This document shows, in pieces, positions 20,596 through 28,868 of a DNA stretch of 64,000 nt (positions within the stretch are counted from its first letter, which is position 1; every line of letters starts with the position of its first letter). The position numbers and the translations under genes were made by a program. This DNA is from Thalassobaculum sp. OXR-137 (GTDB lineage: Bacteria; Pseudomonadota; Alphaproteobacteria; Thalassobaculales; Thalassobaculaceae): positions 5,250,501 through 5,314,500 of the forward strand of contig NZ_CP139715.1 in the NCBI RefSeq assembly GCF_034377285.1. Reading direction: 5' to 3'. Below the pieces are notes generated by a model. It worked only from the letters and a program-made list of their open reading frames with translations. It was not told the DNA's origin and did no database searches.

Positions 20596-20668
20596 GCCGC
20601 TATCTTTACAGACCTCCATCAGGCCGCCTAGCCTTCGGATTCCCTTAACAAAACGGATCCGACAGCCC

Positions 20669-21205
20669 ATGGATGAACATTGGAGCGTGGCGGCCCACCG
20701 TCACTTGAAAGCGGCCGGCGTTCGCCAGATCGGCTACGTCCCAGACGGCGGTCTCCGCCTCCTGATCGAGCGCTGTCTGGCCGACAACGAGATCGAGACG
20801 GTGATGTGCGCCACCGAAGAGGAAGCGGTCGGCCTGTCGGCCGGCGCCTGGCTCGGCGGGCAGAAATCGGCGGTGTTCATGCAGTCCAGCGGCGTCGGCA
20901 ACACGATCAACGCGATCGCGTCGCTGATCTCCTCGGCCAACTTCCCGTTCTTCGCCATCGTGACGATGCGCGGGCAGTGGGGTGAGGGGAATCCGTGGCA
21001 GGTTCCCATGGGCCAGGCCGTGGTCCCGACGCTGGAGGCGGTCGGCGTGAAGACCTTCCTGGCCGAAAGCCCGGAAGCCGTGGACATGATGATCGAGTCC
21101 GGCCTGCGCATGGCCTATTCGACCGACACCCCGGTCGCCGTCCTGGTGGGTCAGAAGGTGATCGGCTCGAAGATCTGGACGGCCGGAAAGGCGGTGAACC
21201 AATGA
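20669..21205 (+). CDS. ThDP-dependent decarboxylase alpha subunit, ComD-like
   Basis: A 178-residue protein equal to the N-terminal pyrimidine-binding domain of ThDP decarboxylases, as in the split sulfopyruvate decarboxylase ComD or the phosphonopyruvate decarboxylase N-half. It has the conserved glutamate in CATEEEAVGLSAGAW, FMQSSGVGNTINAI and the MRGQWGEGNPWQ block. The start ATG at 20669 gives the expected domain start. Its stop overlaps the start of the next gene by 4 bp (ATGA), so the two chains are made together. A 2-oxo acid carrying an acidic group is the likely substrate type; sulfopyruvate itself is not proven. Confidence 0.82.
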   Translation: MDEHWSVAAHRHLKAAGVRQIGYVPDGGLRLLIERCLADNEIETVMCATEEEAVGLSAGAWLGGQKSAVFMQSSGVGNTINAIASLISSANFPFFAIVTMRGQWGEGNPWQVPMGQAVVPTLEAVGVKTFLAESPEAVDMMIESGLRMAYSTDTPVAVLVGQKVIGSKIWTAGKAVNQ

Positions 21206-21798
21206 GCGCGATCACTCTCCATCGGCGCGATGTGCTCGGCGCCGCCATGGCCGAGCGCGGCGACACCCTGTTCGTGTCCGGCCTCGGCTCCACCACCTGG
21301 GATCTGGCCTCCTTCGGCGACCGTCCAGAGAACTTCTATCTCTGGGGGGCGATGGGCAACGCCTCGATGATCGGGCTCGGCATCGCGCTGGCCCAACCGG
21401 AGCGCCGGGTCGTGGTCATCACCGGCGACGGCGAGATGCTGATGGGCATGACCAGCTTCTCCACCATCGGCGCCAAGCGGCCGTCCAACCTGGCGGTCTG
21501 CGTGATCGACAACGAGACCTATACCGAGACCGGCCGTCAACCGACCGCGACCGGCCGCGGCACCGACCTGTCGGCGGTGGCCGCGGCCTGCGGTTTCGCC
21601 AAGACGGCGATGATCCGCACCGAGGCCGAGGCCAAGGGTCTGGCCCAGCTCCTGTTCCGTGAGCCGGGACCGGTCTGCGCCGTTGTGAAGGTGGTGGACG
21701 AGGACCTGCCGATGTCGGTTCCGCCGCGCGACGGCGGATACCTGAAGACCCGCTTCCGCATCGGGTTACTCGGCGAGGAGAAGGCGATCCAACCGTGA
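21202..21798 (+). CDS. ThDP-dependent decarboxylase beta subunit, ComE-like
   Basis: A 198-residue ThDP-pyrophosphate domain. The cofactor motif is GDGEMLMGMTSFSTIG followed about 30 residues after GDG by DNETYTETGRQ, the Asn that completes Mg binding. The front part SGLGSTTWDLASF is typical of ComE and phosphonopyruvate decarboxylase C-halves. It pairs with the preceding alpha subunit through a 4-bp overlap. Together the two would decarboxylate a 2-oxo acid to an aldehyde, which could feed or bypass the divergent SucA-like enzyme. That link is inferred only from position. Confidence 0.85.
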   Translation: MSAITLHRRDVLGAAMAERGDTLFVSGLGSTTWDLASFGDRPENFYLWGAMGNASMIGLGIALAQPERRVVVITGDGEMLMGMTSFSTIGAKRPSNLAVCVIDNETYTETGRQPTATGRGTDLSAVAAACGFAKTAMIRTEAEAKGLAQLLFREPGPVCAVVKVVDEDLPMSVPPRDGGYLKTRFRIGLLGEEKAIQP

Positions 21799-21804
21799 CC
21801 GCGA

Positions 21805-21841
21805 CCCGGCGGGCACAGGCCAGCAGGCCAAGCCCGCCGGG
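21805..21841 (+). terminator. Strong stem-loop after the ComE-like gene
   Basis: CCCGGCGGGC (21805-21814) pairs perfectly with GCCCGCCGGG (21832-21841). The loop has a second small stem (GGCC/GGCC). No U-run follows, so termination may be weak or factor-assisted. Confidence 0.5.
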
Positions 21842-22198
21842 TTCGCCAGGCGACGACTTACAGGCGCCAATAGAACGATTTTATGTAATTTTGTAGATTT
21901 ATTTGTTGCTTTGACAGCGCAGCCGTTTGCCCTAAAACTGCGCTTTCTGAAGCCATTGGCGCAGTCAGTTCTGCCGCCACGGCATAATCCCTCCGCGGAT
22001 TTACCCGCTCTTTACCCATCGATGTTAGAGTTCATGACACTCGATCCATAGGCCCACCTCAAAGTGGCCGCTTTCGACCGCCGGACCCTGTCTGTGCCCG
22101 TAGCGCAATACCCCAGCGACCCACCTCATAGGGTGCGGGGGACGCGCGACATTTTCCGCCCTTCGTTTTCCCGACACCACGAAAGACCCGCGCCCGTC
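21842..22198 (+). promoter_or_regulatory. AT-rich upstream region of the protoglobin gene
   Basis: This 357-bp stretch has no convincing gene. Bases 21860-21920 are markedly AT-rich for the window. TTGACA (21911-21916) and TAAAAC (21933-21938) with a 16-base spacer resemble a sigma-70 promoter about 260 bp before the globin start. The long leader after it shows no riboswitch I can recognise. Confidence 0.35.
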
Positions 22199-22795
22199 AT
22201 GTCTCCCATTTCCGACAGCGACCTGAACGGTGGCTCGTCGCGCCGGCGACGGTTCGACCCGGAACTCCATCAGATGGTCACGAACCGGATCTTCCAGAAC
22301 GTCCAGTCCCGGCTGCGGCTGGACTCGATCGACGACTACACCCGCGAGCGGCTCCAGGCGTTTCAGCCGACCATCGCGGAGGAAATGTACGCGATCCTCT
22401 CGGACTTCTATCGCCACATGACGCAGTTTCCGCAGACCCGGAAATTCTTCGTGAACAGCGATATCAACGTCCTGAAGACGCGGCAGTCCCAGCATTGGCA
22501 GCGCCTGTTTTCCGCCGAATTCGATCGCGAGTATATCTCGTCGGCGGTCCGCATCGGCCTGGTCCACCATGCCATCGGCCTGCCGCTCCACCTGTATCTG
22601 TCGGGCTACAACCGGGTGCTGTGCGATCTGACGACCCTGGCGATCCACCATTACGCCGGGTCGCTGGCCTCCTCCGATACGGTGAACGCCATCATCAAGG
22701 TTGTCTCCCTCGACATGGATATCGCGATCTCCTGCTATTTCCTGGCGGAGAACCTGCGCCTGAAGTCGGACGATCCGACGGTCGGACTGGTCTGA
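22199..22795 (+). CDS. Single-domain protoglobin (globin-coupled sensor domain)
   Basis: A 198-residue protein that is almost entirely a globin-coupled-sensor/protoglobin domain. KTRQSQHWQRLF near residues 93-104 is the conserved E-F region and G-x-x-H-x-x-IGL at 120-128 gives H123 as the haem-binding proximal histidine. Unlike HemAT or diguanylate cyclase sensors there is no output domain; about 20 basic residues precede the globin and the C-terminal helix ends soon after it. It may bind O2, NO or CO and act by protein contact, or serve as a haem enzyme. The start at 22199 has only a weak site. It is monocistronic. Confidence 0.83.
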   Translation: MSPISDSDLNGGSSRRRRFDPELHQMVTNRIFQNVQSRLRLDSIDDYTRERLQAFQPTIAEEMYAILSDFYRHMTQFPQTRKFFVNSDINVLKTRQSQHWQRLFSAEFDREYISSAVRIGLVHHAIGLPLHLYLSGYNRVLCDLTTLAIHHYAGSLASSDTVNAIIKVVSLDMDIAISCYFLAENLRLKSDDPTVGLV

Positions 22796-22859
22796 CGAAT
22801 CACGAGACGGGTTCCGCCGCAAGCCGGGCCGGGTCACTCTTTGTGCCTGTTTCACAGCG

Positions 22860-23336
22860 ATGAGGCATGGGCGGATGACCTTCACCTGGGACGTACCCGA
22901 AGAGGATCGGGCGGCGATCGCGCACTGGTTCGCGACCTGGAGCGATCAGGTCGCCGCCGTGGATTTCGCTCCGGCGATGGACCTGTTCGCCGACAACATC
23001 GCGAGCTTCGGGACGCATATGGACGTGGTCGAGGGCCTGGAGGCGCTGGCCACGAACCAGTGGCGCAACGTCTGGCCGACCATCGAGGATTTCCGTTGGC
23101 GGCTGGAGACGTTGAAGGTCGGGGTTTCGCCCGACCGGCGGTTCGCCATCGGGATCATCGCCTTCTCCTCCACCGGCATCGCGGCCGACGGATCGCGGTT
23201 CGACCGGCCGGGCCGCGGCACCGTCGCCTTCGCCCGCTCCGCCATCGACGCGCCTTGGAAGGGCGTGCACACGCACGTCTCCCTGAACCCCGGCACGCCG
23301 CAGAAGAGCCACGGGGCCCGACCGGCGAAAAGCTGA
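22860..23336 (+). CDS. SnoaL-like (NTF2 fold) protein
   Basis: A 158-residue protein with an NTF2-like cone: a helix around AIAHWFATWSDQVAAVDF, then DLFADNIASFGTHMDVVEG and several strands ending in WKGVHTHVSLNPG. Such proteins are small ligand-binding or isomerase-like domains; Asp and His residues in the middle are suitable for catalysis but no function can be named. A second ATG at 22875 has a more purine-rich upstream stretch, so the protein may start five codons later. It lies 64 bp after the globin gene and may share its transcript. Confidence 0.75.
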   Translation: MRHGRMTFTWDVPEEDRAAIAHWFATWSDQVAAVDFAPAMDLFADNIASFGTHMDVVEGLEALATNQWRNVWPTIEDFRWRLETLKVGVSPDRRFAIGIIAFSSTGIAADGSRFDRPGRGTVAFARSAIDAPWKGVHTHVSLNPGTPQKSHGARPAKS

Positions 23337-23357
23337 GCGTCGGGAAGCACGCGGCCG

Positions 23358-23500
23358 CCCTTCGACACGTTGCTGCGCTCCTGCTAGGGCGAGGGCAATG
23401 CTGGAAGTCCAACGACCTCTTTGAGACTGCAATGCCCCCGCCCAGAGCAGCCCCGCGGACCCGGTTGTTCAGCCCGGTCCGGGGGGGGCGTGTCGAAGGG
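23358..23500. repeat. CCCTTCGACACG inverted repeat, copy 1
   Basis: CCCTTCGACACG (23358-23369) is repeated in inverted form at 23489-23500, with GC-rich sequence and GCCCGGTCC between. The same 12-bp arms flank a similar element at 47403-47500, so this is a dispersed family. Confidence 0.7.
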
Positions 23501-23514
23501 TCGGCGAGCTGCCC

Positions 23515-24453
23515 TCAGCCGTTCCAGGGCAGCGCCGACTCGTTCTCCGCCACCAGCCAGCACCCGCCAAGCGAGCCTGGAAGCACCAGGGACAGCACGC
23601 CCGGCCACTCGGTGTCCTTCGGGGTGAACCCACGCCCTTCGAGGAAGCTCCGCGTTGCTGCCAGATCGTCGGACAGCAGCGCGTAGCCGGCCACGCCCGG
23701 TGCCGGCGGCACCGTCGCCCCCGGCAGGAGCGCCGCCGCCCGGTCAGGCGTGGCCAGCAGGATGCCGCCGCGCGCCAGCGGATAGCGGATCAGACCGTCG
23801 CCGAGCCGCTGCGGCGAAACCTCGGTGAAGCGGGCGTAGCGCTCCTCCGCCTCGCCGAGATCCTTCGGCACGATGATGACGTCGCGCAGGGCGACGATCC
23901 CGTTGTCGTGACGCATCCAGAACTCCTGCCACACCAGATCCTCGGTGTGGTGGCTCAACACCTGGACCCGGCCCTCGGGCATGTCCTCCTCGGGGTTCTT
24001 GATGACGGTGAAGGCCGCATCGCCTGCCCCGGTCTCCGTGCCGTCCTCGGCCAGGATGGGCACCGGACGCTTGAGCGGGGTCGGCTCCTGCGGATGAAAG
24101 CCGGCCGCCGCCTGCCGCGCGCGCCGGGCCATGGCGTCCGGGTCGGTCATCGCGACGATGTGAACGCCGGTATAGCGGTCGAGCTGACGCTGGGTGCGGG
24201 AGCCGGTCGGCGTCGAGCCGTCGGTGACCGTGAGCACTTCCAGATAGCCTTCCCGCAGCATGACGCACCGGTTGGCCGTTCCCATCGGCTGGCGCTGCCC
24301 GGCCGCGTCGGTGAAGGCATGCAGGACGTAGGGGGTCTGCTTGAATCCGAGCCGGGTCAGCTCCTCGTGGGCCGCCTCCATGTCCGGAACGAAGTGGCCA
24401 AGGTGGTCGAGAAACGTCTCGCCCGTCGTCGGAAGCTGTCGCCATGCCGCCAT
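23515..24453 (-). CDS. Glyoxalase-like domain protein (VOC superfamily)
   Basis: A 312-residue protein with a first glyoxalase-like half starting at LDHLGHFVPDMEAAHEELTRLGF (His 17 is a likely metal ligand) and a second VOC-like half near residues 215-305 (GVAGYALLSDDLAATRSFLEGRGF). The two-module layout resembles glyoxalase-like PF13468 proteins that bind aromatic or small hydrophobic compounds. Start ATG at 24453 has AAGGGC upstream. It stands alone, divergent from the small membrane peptide. Enzyme activity is not known. Confidence 0.8.
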   Translation of the reverse strand: MAAWRQLPTTGETFLDHLGHFVPDMEAAHEELTRLGFKQTPYVLHAFTDAAGQRQPMGTANRCVMLREGYLEVLTVTDGSTPTGSRTQRQLDRYTGVHIVAMTDPDAMARRARQAAAGFHPQEPTPLKRPVPILAEDGTETGAGDAAFTVIKNPEEDMPEGRVQVLSHHTEDLVWQEFWMRHDNGIVALRDVIIVPKDLGEAEERYARFTEVSPQRLGDGLIRYPLARGGILLATPDRAAALLPGATVPPAPGVAGYALLSDDLAATRSFLEGRGFTPKDTEWPGVLSLVLPGSLGGCWLVAENESALPWNG

Positions 24454-24570
24454 GTTTCTGCCCTTTTCGGGAGTGAGCTTTACTAATCAGTAGAGTGGAC
24501 CATGATAGAGAAGATGAGCTGGGTGACCAGACGGTGTTGACGCCGTGACCCCGCCCAAAGGGAGGATGCC

Positions 24571-24720
24571 ATGAACGACCGTATCCGCCGCTGCCACTGC
24601 CGGGCTGCCCTGACGGCCAGAGCCGCCCACGCTCAATTCACCGATACCCTGGTGGTCGGAACGATGATGGCAGCCGCCATCGCCGCCACCGCCTGGCTCA
24701 TGATCCAGCTCGCGATCTGA
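24571..24720 (+). CDS. Small single-span membrane protein, 49 residues
   Basis: A short open frame with an excellent ribosome-binding site (GGAGG six bases before ATG). The product has a basic, Cys-containing N-terminus (MNDRIRRCHCRAAL) and one membrane helix (VVGTMMAAAIAATAWLMIQL, about residues 29-48), ending in LAI. The basic end before the helix predicts an inside N-terminus. It lies in the gap between the glyoxalase-like gene and an MFS gene 153 bp downstream. I do not recognise it. Support comes from the ribosome site and a coherent membrane-peptide composition. Confidence 0.6.
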   Translation: MNDRIRRCHCRAALTARAAHAQFTDTLVVGTMMAAAIAATAWLMIQLAI

Positions 24721-24873
24721 GCCGAAACGGTCCGCCCCAGCCTTCCGCGTCTCGGGCGGGCCGCAGCGCAGGCGTTTGCCGCACCGGCATGCGGGGATAG
24801 CACCGCAAGCCTCGGATAGCCGGGTTCCCGCCCGCCGATTACTGATCGCCGAAACAACCTCGGAGATCAGTAC

Positions 24874-26085
24874 GTGTCCGTCGTAACCCGTCTTCAGATC
24901 GCCGGATGCGGTATGCATCTGGCCGACCAGATCGCCCTCGTCGGCGTCCCGCTCGCCGCCGCCCTCGCGTTCGGCGCATCCGCCGAGGTGATCGGCGTTC
25001 TCGTCGCCTGCCAGTCTCTCGCCCACCTGCTCGGCTCGATCCCGGCCGGCCTCATTGTCGACCGCGGCGCGCCTCGGCGGGTCGCCCTGGCCGCCGTGCT
25101 GATCTCCCTGCTCGGCTTCGCAGGAACCGCCGTCAGCGTCGCCGCCGGCAACCTGATCGGCTTCGGCGCCTGCGTGACCGTCGCCGGCTTCGGCATCGTG
25201 CTCTTCGTCCTGACGATCCTGTCCATCGTGCCGCGCAGCGTCCCGGCCGGAGCCCTCGCCCAGGCGAACGCGCGGATCGAGATGCCGCGGGCGGCCGCTT
25301 CCTTCGCGGTCCCGCTGGCCCTGGGTGCGGTGGTGACGGTGGGCACCGTCGACTGGATCTTCGCCGCCGCCGTCGCCGGCGGCGCGGTCGCCCTGGCGGC
25401 GGTCAGCGGCCTGCCGGATTACGAGCCCGGACGGCCGCACGGGCAGAGCCCCCTGCGCCGGATCGTCGAGGGCGGCGCTTTCGTCCTGTCGAACGATCTG
25501 CTGCTGGCGATCTCCGGCTGCGCGCTGTTCTGGAACTTCGCCTTCTCCGCCCTTCTGGTGACCATGGTGCCGCTGATCACCGACGTCTTCGCCATGGAGG
25601 CCGGGGTCTTCGGCATCGCCATGGCGGCCTTCGGGCTCGCCGCCTTCGCCGGGTCCAGCCTCGCCGCCCGCTATGCCGGGCGCGTGCGGCCGAGCCTCGT
25701 CCTGCTGTTCGGGCCGGGCAGTTCGGTGCCGGCCGTCCTGCTGCTGCTGACGGTGTCGCCGGGCAGCTCGCCGCTGCCGATCTATGCGGGGTTCTTCCTG
25801 CTGGGGTTCGGGCCGTCCATGTGGATGATCGCCCAGAACTCCGTGCGCCAGCTCGTGAGCCCGCGCGACATGCTGGGACGGGTCAATGCGGTGATCCAGA
25901 CGTCGATCTACGGCGTGCGCCCGCTCGGCGCCCTCTGCGCGGGCTTCCTGATCGCCCACAGCTCGCCGCGCACCGCCCTGGTCTTCATCGCCGCGATCTA
26001 CGGCCTGTCCTTCGCCGCGGCCGCCTTCAGCCGGCTGCGGTCGATCCGGAGCTACGGGGAGCTGGGCGCGCTTACGGTTGCCTGA
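24874..26085 (+). CDS. MFS transporter
   Basis: A 403-residue major facilitator protein with about 12 hydrophobic segments. The A-motif region between helices 2 and 3 reads GLIVDRGAPRRVALA, and a matching loop in the second half reads RYAGRVRPSLVL. The pattern is closest to the small drug or macrolide-type efflux group (MefA/EntS-like) with AQANARIEMPRAAASFAVPLALG. The start is GTG at 24874 with CGGAGA upstream. Substrate unknown. It converges with the FAD oxidoreductase gene with only 17 bp between stops. Confidence 0.85.
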   Translation: MSVVTRLQIAGCGMHLADQIALVGVPLAAALAFGASAEVIGVLVACQSLAHLLGSIPAGLIVDRGAPRRVALAAVLISLLGFAGTAVSVAAGNLIGFGACVTVAGFGIVLFVLTILSIVPRSVPAGALAQANARIEMPRAAASFAVPLALGAVVTVGTVDWIFAAAVAGGAVALAAVSGLPDYEPGRPHGQSPLRRIVEGGAFVLSNDLLLAISGCALFWNFAFSALLVTMVPLITDVFAMEAGVFGIAMAAFGLAAFAGSSLAARYAGRVRPSLVLLFGPGSSVPAVLLLLTVSPGSSPLPIYAGFFLLGFGPSMWMIAQNSVRQLVSPRDMLGRVNAVIQTSIYGVRPLGALCAGFLIAHSSPRTALVFIAAIYGLSFAAAAFSRLRSIRSYGELGALTVA

Positions 26086-26102
26086 CCGCTTGTCGCACCT
26101 GG

Positions 26103-27479
26103 CTACTTCGCGCGCTTGAGTTCCAGGCGGTCGGTGCGGCGGTTCCACGGTAGCCAGACGGAAAACGCCATGGAGGCCAGTGCCGGGAAGGCCACGGGAT
26201 CGGCCTTGGTGATGGGAATCGGCAGTCCCTCGTTCGAGCCGCCGGCGAGCCACAGGGCGATCCGGCGGCCGAGCGCCGTCGTCATCGCCATGCCCCGGCC
26301 GTTGCAGGCGATGGCCGACCAGCCCTGGTCGCCCTCGCCGGAGCCCAGCGTCATCAGCCGCGGCATGAAGTCCCGCGCCGCCGCCAGCCGCCCCTGCCAG
26401 GCATAGGCGGATTGCATCGGCGGCAGTTGCGGCAGCATCTCGCTCAACCGGGCCAGATGATAGACCTGCGCCCGCTCGGCCGACCCGAAGGGCGAGGCCA
26501 GCAGGCCGCCGGTGACGATCCGGTTGTCCCAGGTCCAGCGATAGGCGATCAGCTCCTTGCGGGTATCGGCGGATGCCCGGTCGTTCGGCAGCACGGCCTC
26601 GCGCAGAGCGGGATCCAGCGGCTGGGTCGCCATCTGGAACAGGGTGATCGGGAACTGGGTGGCCTCGGCCTGGGGGGCCAGGCCGCCGCCGGTGGAGTTC
26701 GTGGTCAGCAGCAGCCGCTTGGCGATCACCGTGCCGCCATCGGTCGACACCCGCCAGCGGTCGCCCTGACGCTCGATCTTGCGAGCGCGGGAGCCGGTAA
26801 ACAGGGTCGCGCCGGCCGTCACCGCCGCGGCGGCCAGACCGCGGCAATAGGCCAGCGGGTTCAGATGCCCGCCGGTCGGGTCGAGGAAGGCGCCGTGATA
26901 AACGTCGCTGCCGGTCTCGTAGACCGCCTCGTCGCGGGACAGGGCCCGCACCGGCCGGCCGAGCTTCTGCCATTGGACCACCCGGTCCTCCAGCCAGGCC
27001 CGCTTCTCCGGGGTATGGATCGGCTGGATCCAACCGCTCTGCCGCGCTTCGCAGTCGATGCCGTGGCGCCGGATCAGCTCGAACACCAGCTCGCCGCCCT
27101 GACCGATCATGTCGCAGACTTGGCGGCCGTATTCCGGGCCGAGCGCGTTCGCCATCACCGTCGGGTCGAGCCCGGTGAGCAGGTTCGGCACCACGAAGCC
27201 GGTGTTGCGCCCCGACGCCCCAAAGCCGGGTTCGTCCGCTTCCAGCACGGCCACCTCGACCCCGGCCTCCGCCAGATGCAGCGCCGTGGAGAAGCCCAGA
27301 TAGCCGCCGCCGACGACCGCGACATCGGTCTCCACCTCCCCGTCCAGCGGACCACTTTGCGGAGCGGCGGGTGCGGTGGCGTGCCAGAACGACGACTGGA
27401 ACGACACCGACGGATGCGGGGCCGCGGCAAGCCGCTCGAACAGGGTGGGGCGATAGCCCTCATGCGCGATCTTCGTCAT
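26103..27479 (-). CDS. FAD-dependent oxidoreductase, PuuB/DAO-like
   Basis: A 458-residue flavoprotein of the D-amino-acid oxidase fold. The FAD motif VAVVGGGYLGFSTALHLAE begins near residue 53, followed by VLEADEPGFGASGRNTG, the signature of the gamma-glutamylputrescine oxidase and glycine/sarcosine oxidase branch. The C-terminus has ACNGRGMAMTTALGRRIA, which closes the FAD site. It would oxidise a secondary or primary amine. The start at 27479 matches the usual N-terminal extension; upstream frame was discarded. It is divergent from the next MFS gene, which may handle its substrate. Confidence 0.87.
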   Translation of the reverse strand: MTKIAHEGYRPTLFERLAAAPHPSVSFQSSFWHATAPAAPQSGPLDGEVETDVAVVGGGYLGFSTALHLAEAGVEVAVLEADEPGFGASGRNTGFVVPNLLTGLDPTVMANALGPEYGRQVCDMIGQGGELVFELIRRHGIDCEARQSGWIQPIHTPEKRAWLEDRVVQWQKLGRPVRALSRDEAVYETGSDVYHGAFLDPTGGHLNPLAYCRGLAAAAVTAGATLFTGSRARKIERQGDRWRVSTDGGTVIAKRLLLTTNSTGGGLAPQAEATQFPITLFQMATQPLDPALREAVLPNDRASADTRKELIAYRWTWDNRIVTGGLLASPFGSAERAQVYHLARLSEMLPQLPPMQSAYAWQGRLAAARDFMPRLMTLGSGEGDQGWSAIACNGRGMAMTTALGRRIALWLAGGSNEGLPIPITKADPVAFPALASMAFSVWLPWNRRTDRLELKRAK

Positions 27480-27629
27480 GGCCTCGATGCTAGATCGGGA
27501 CGGGCCGGCGCGGAATGGCCTATCGGCGCGATCTGGCCCTCCTGCGTGAGACGACCGAAGCATTCGGCATTTTCGCTTTTGCGTGAATTGCACTACCCGA
27601 GCGGTGATTGCCGCTGTTTAGTGCCCTTC

Positions 27630-28868
27630 ATGGCCCAGACCACCGCGACCCCATCCGAGAACAAGCCGAAACTGCGCGATCTTCTGGTCGTGGTGTTCTT
27701 CACCACGATGGTGATGACCCTCGCCAGCATGTCGGTGCTCTGGATCCCCGCGATCGCCCCGGCGGTGGCCGCCGATCTCGGCATCTCCCCCTCCCTGGTC
27801 GGCTACCAGTTCACCCTGGCTTATATCGGCGCGATGACATCGAGCCTGCTGGTCGGCGGCTTCGTCCAGCGCTTCGGCGCCTGGCGGACCAGTCAATGCA
27901 GCCTCGGCATGCTGGCGATCGGACACCTTATCCTGATGAGCGGGCATCTGGAGCTGATGGTGGTCGGCTCGATCGCCACCGGTTTCGGCTACGGCATGAT
28001 GAACCCGCCGGCCATGGACCTGCTGAACCGGGTGGTCACGCCGTCCAACCGCAACCTGGTCTTCTCTGTCCGCTTCACCGGCGTGCCCCTGGGCGGGGTC
28101 CTGGCCAGCCTGGTGGCGCCGTCCCTCACCCTGGCGGTCGGCTGGCAGCCGACCATGATGGTCGTGGGCGCCTTGGGTCTGGTGCTGTTCGCCGCCATGC
28201 AGCCGCTGCGCGCCCGGTTCGACGCCAACCGGCAGCGCGAAGCCTCGGTGATCCGCGATCCGTTCTCCGGGCTGAAGCTCATCCTGCGGTCCCGCGCGCT
28301 GCGGTTCTTCGCCTTCACCGGCCTGTGCTTCGCCGCCGTCCAGCTCTCGCTCATGTCCTTCGCCGTCACGTTGCTGGTGGACGAGGTGGGGTGGACCCTG
28401 GTGAGTGCCGGCGTGGCCCTGTCCTGCGTCCAGGTCGCCGGCGTGATCGGCCGCGTGAGTTGGGGCGTGATCGCCGACCGGCTGCGTTCCAGCACCGCGG
28501 TCCTGATCATCATCGGCAGCGCCATGGCCGTGGCCAGCCTCACCGCCTCGCAGATCGAGGCCGCCTGGCCGCAGATCGCCGTCTTCGCGTTCTTCTTCGT
28601 CTTCGGTCTGGTCGCCGTCGGCTGGAACGGCGTCTTCGCCAGCGAGGCCGCCCGGCTGAGCCCGCCGGGATCCATCGGCCACGCGACCGGCGGAGTGCTG
28701 TTCATCACCTTCTCCGGCGTCCTGTTCGGGCCGGTGGTGTTCTCGATGCTGTTCCAGGTCACCGGCAGCTATTCGGCGACCTTCCTCGCCTCGGCGGCGT
28801 TGGCCGCCCTCGGCGTGGCGTTCCTCGGCGTCTCCCGCCGGGCCGCGCGCAGCGACGCCGCTCAGTAG
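27630..28868 (+). CDS. MFS transporter
   Basis: A 412-residue major facilitator with 12 predicted helices and the loop GFVQRFGAWRTSQ after helix 2. DRLRSSTAVL is the equivalent loop in the second half. It resembles the NNP/cyanate or oxalate-formate antiporter-like groups (GFGYGMMNPPAMDLLNR), which take up or exchange small organic anions. The ATG at 27630 is preceded by TTAGTGCCCTTC with no good ribosome site. It is divergent from the FAD oxidoreductase. Its last 7 bases overlap the end of the convergent DUF3179 gene. Confidence 0.85.
   Translation: MAQTTATPSENKPKLRDLLVVVFFTTMVMTLASMSVLWIPAIAPAVAADLGISPSLVGYQFTLAYIGAMTSSLLVGGFVQRFGAWRTSQCSLGMLAIGHLILMSGHLELMVVGSIATGFGYGMMNPPAMDLLNRVVTPSNRNLVFSVRFTGVPLGGVLASLVAPSLTLAVGWQPTMMVVGALGLVLFAAMQPLRARFDANRQREASVIRDPFSGLKLILRSRALRFFAFTGLCFAAVQLSLMSFAVTLLVDEVGWTLVSAGVALSCVQVAGVIGRVSWGVIADRLRSSTAVLIIIGSAMAVASLTASQIEAAWPQIAVFAFFFVFGLVAVGWNGVFASEAARLSPPGSIGHATGGVLFITFSGVLFGPVVFSMLFQVTGSYSATFLASAALAALGVAFLGVSRRAARSDAAQ

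Noticed and set aside
24487-27033. An 848-codon open frame on the minus strand
   Set aside because: It lies opposite a well-supported MFS gene and in another frame of the FAD oxidoreductase gene. Its composition is Arg/Gly/Gln/His-rich low-complexity, as expected for antisense frames in high-GC DNA.
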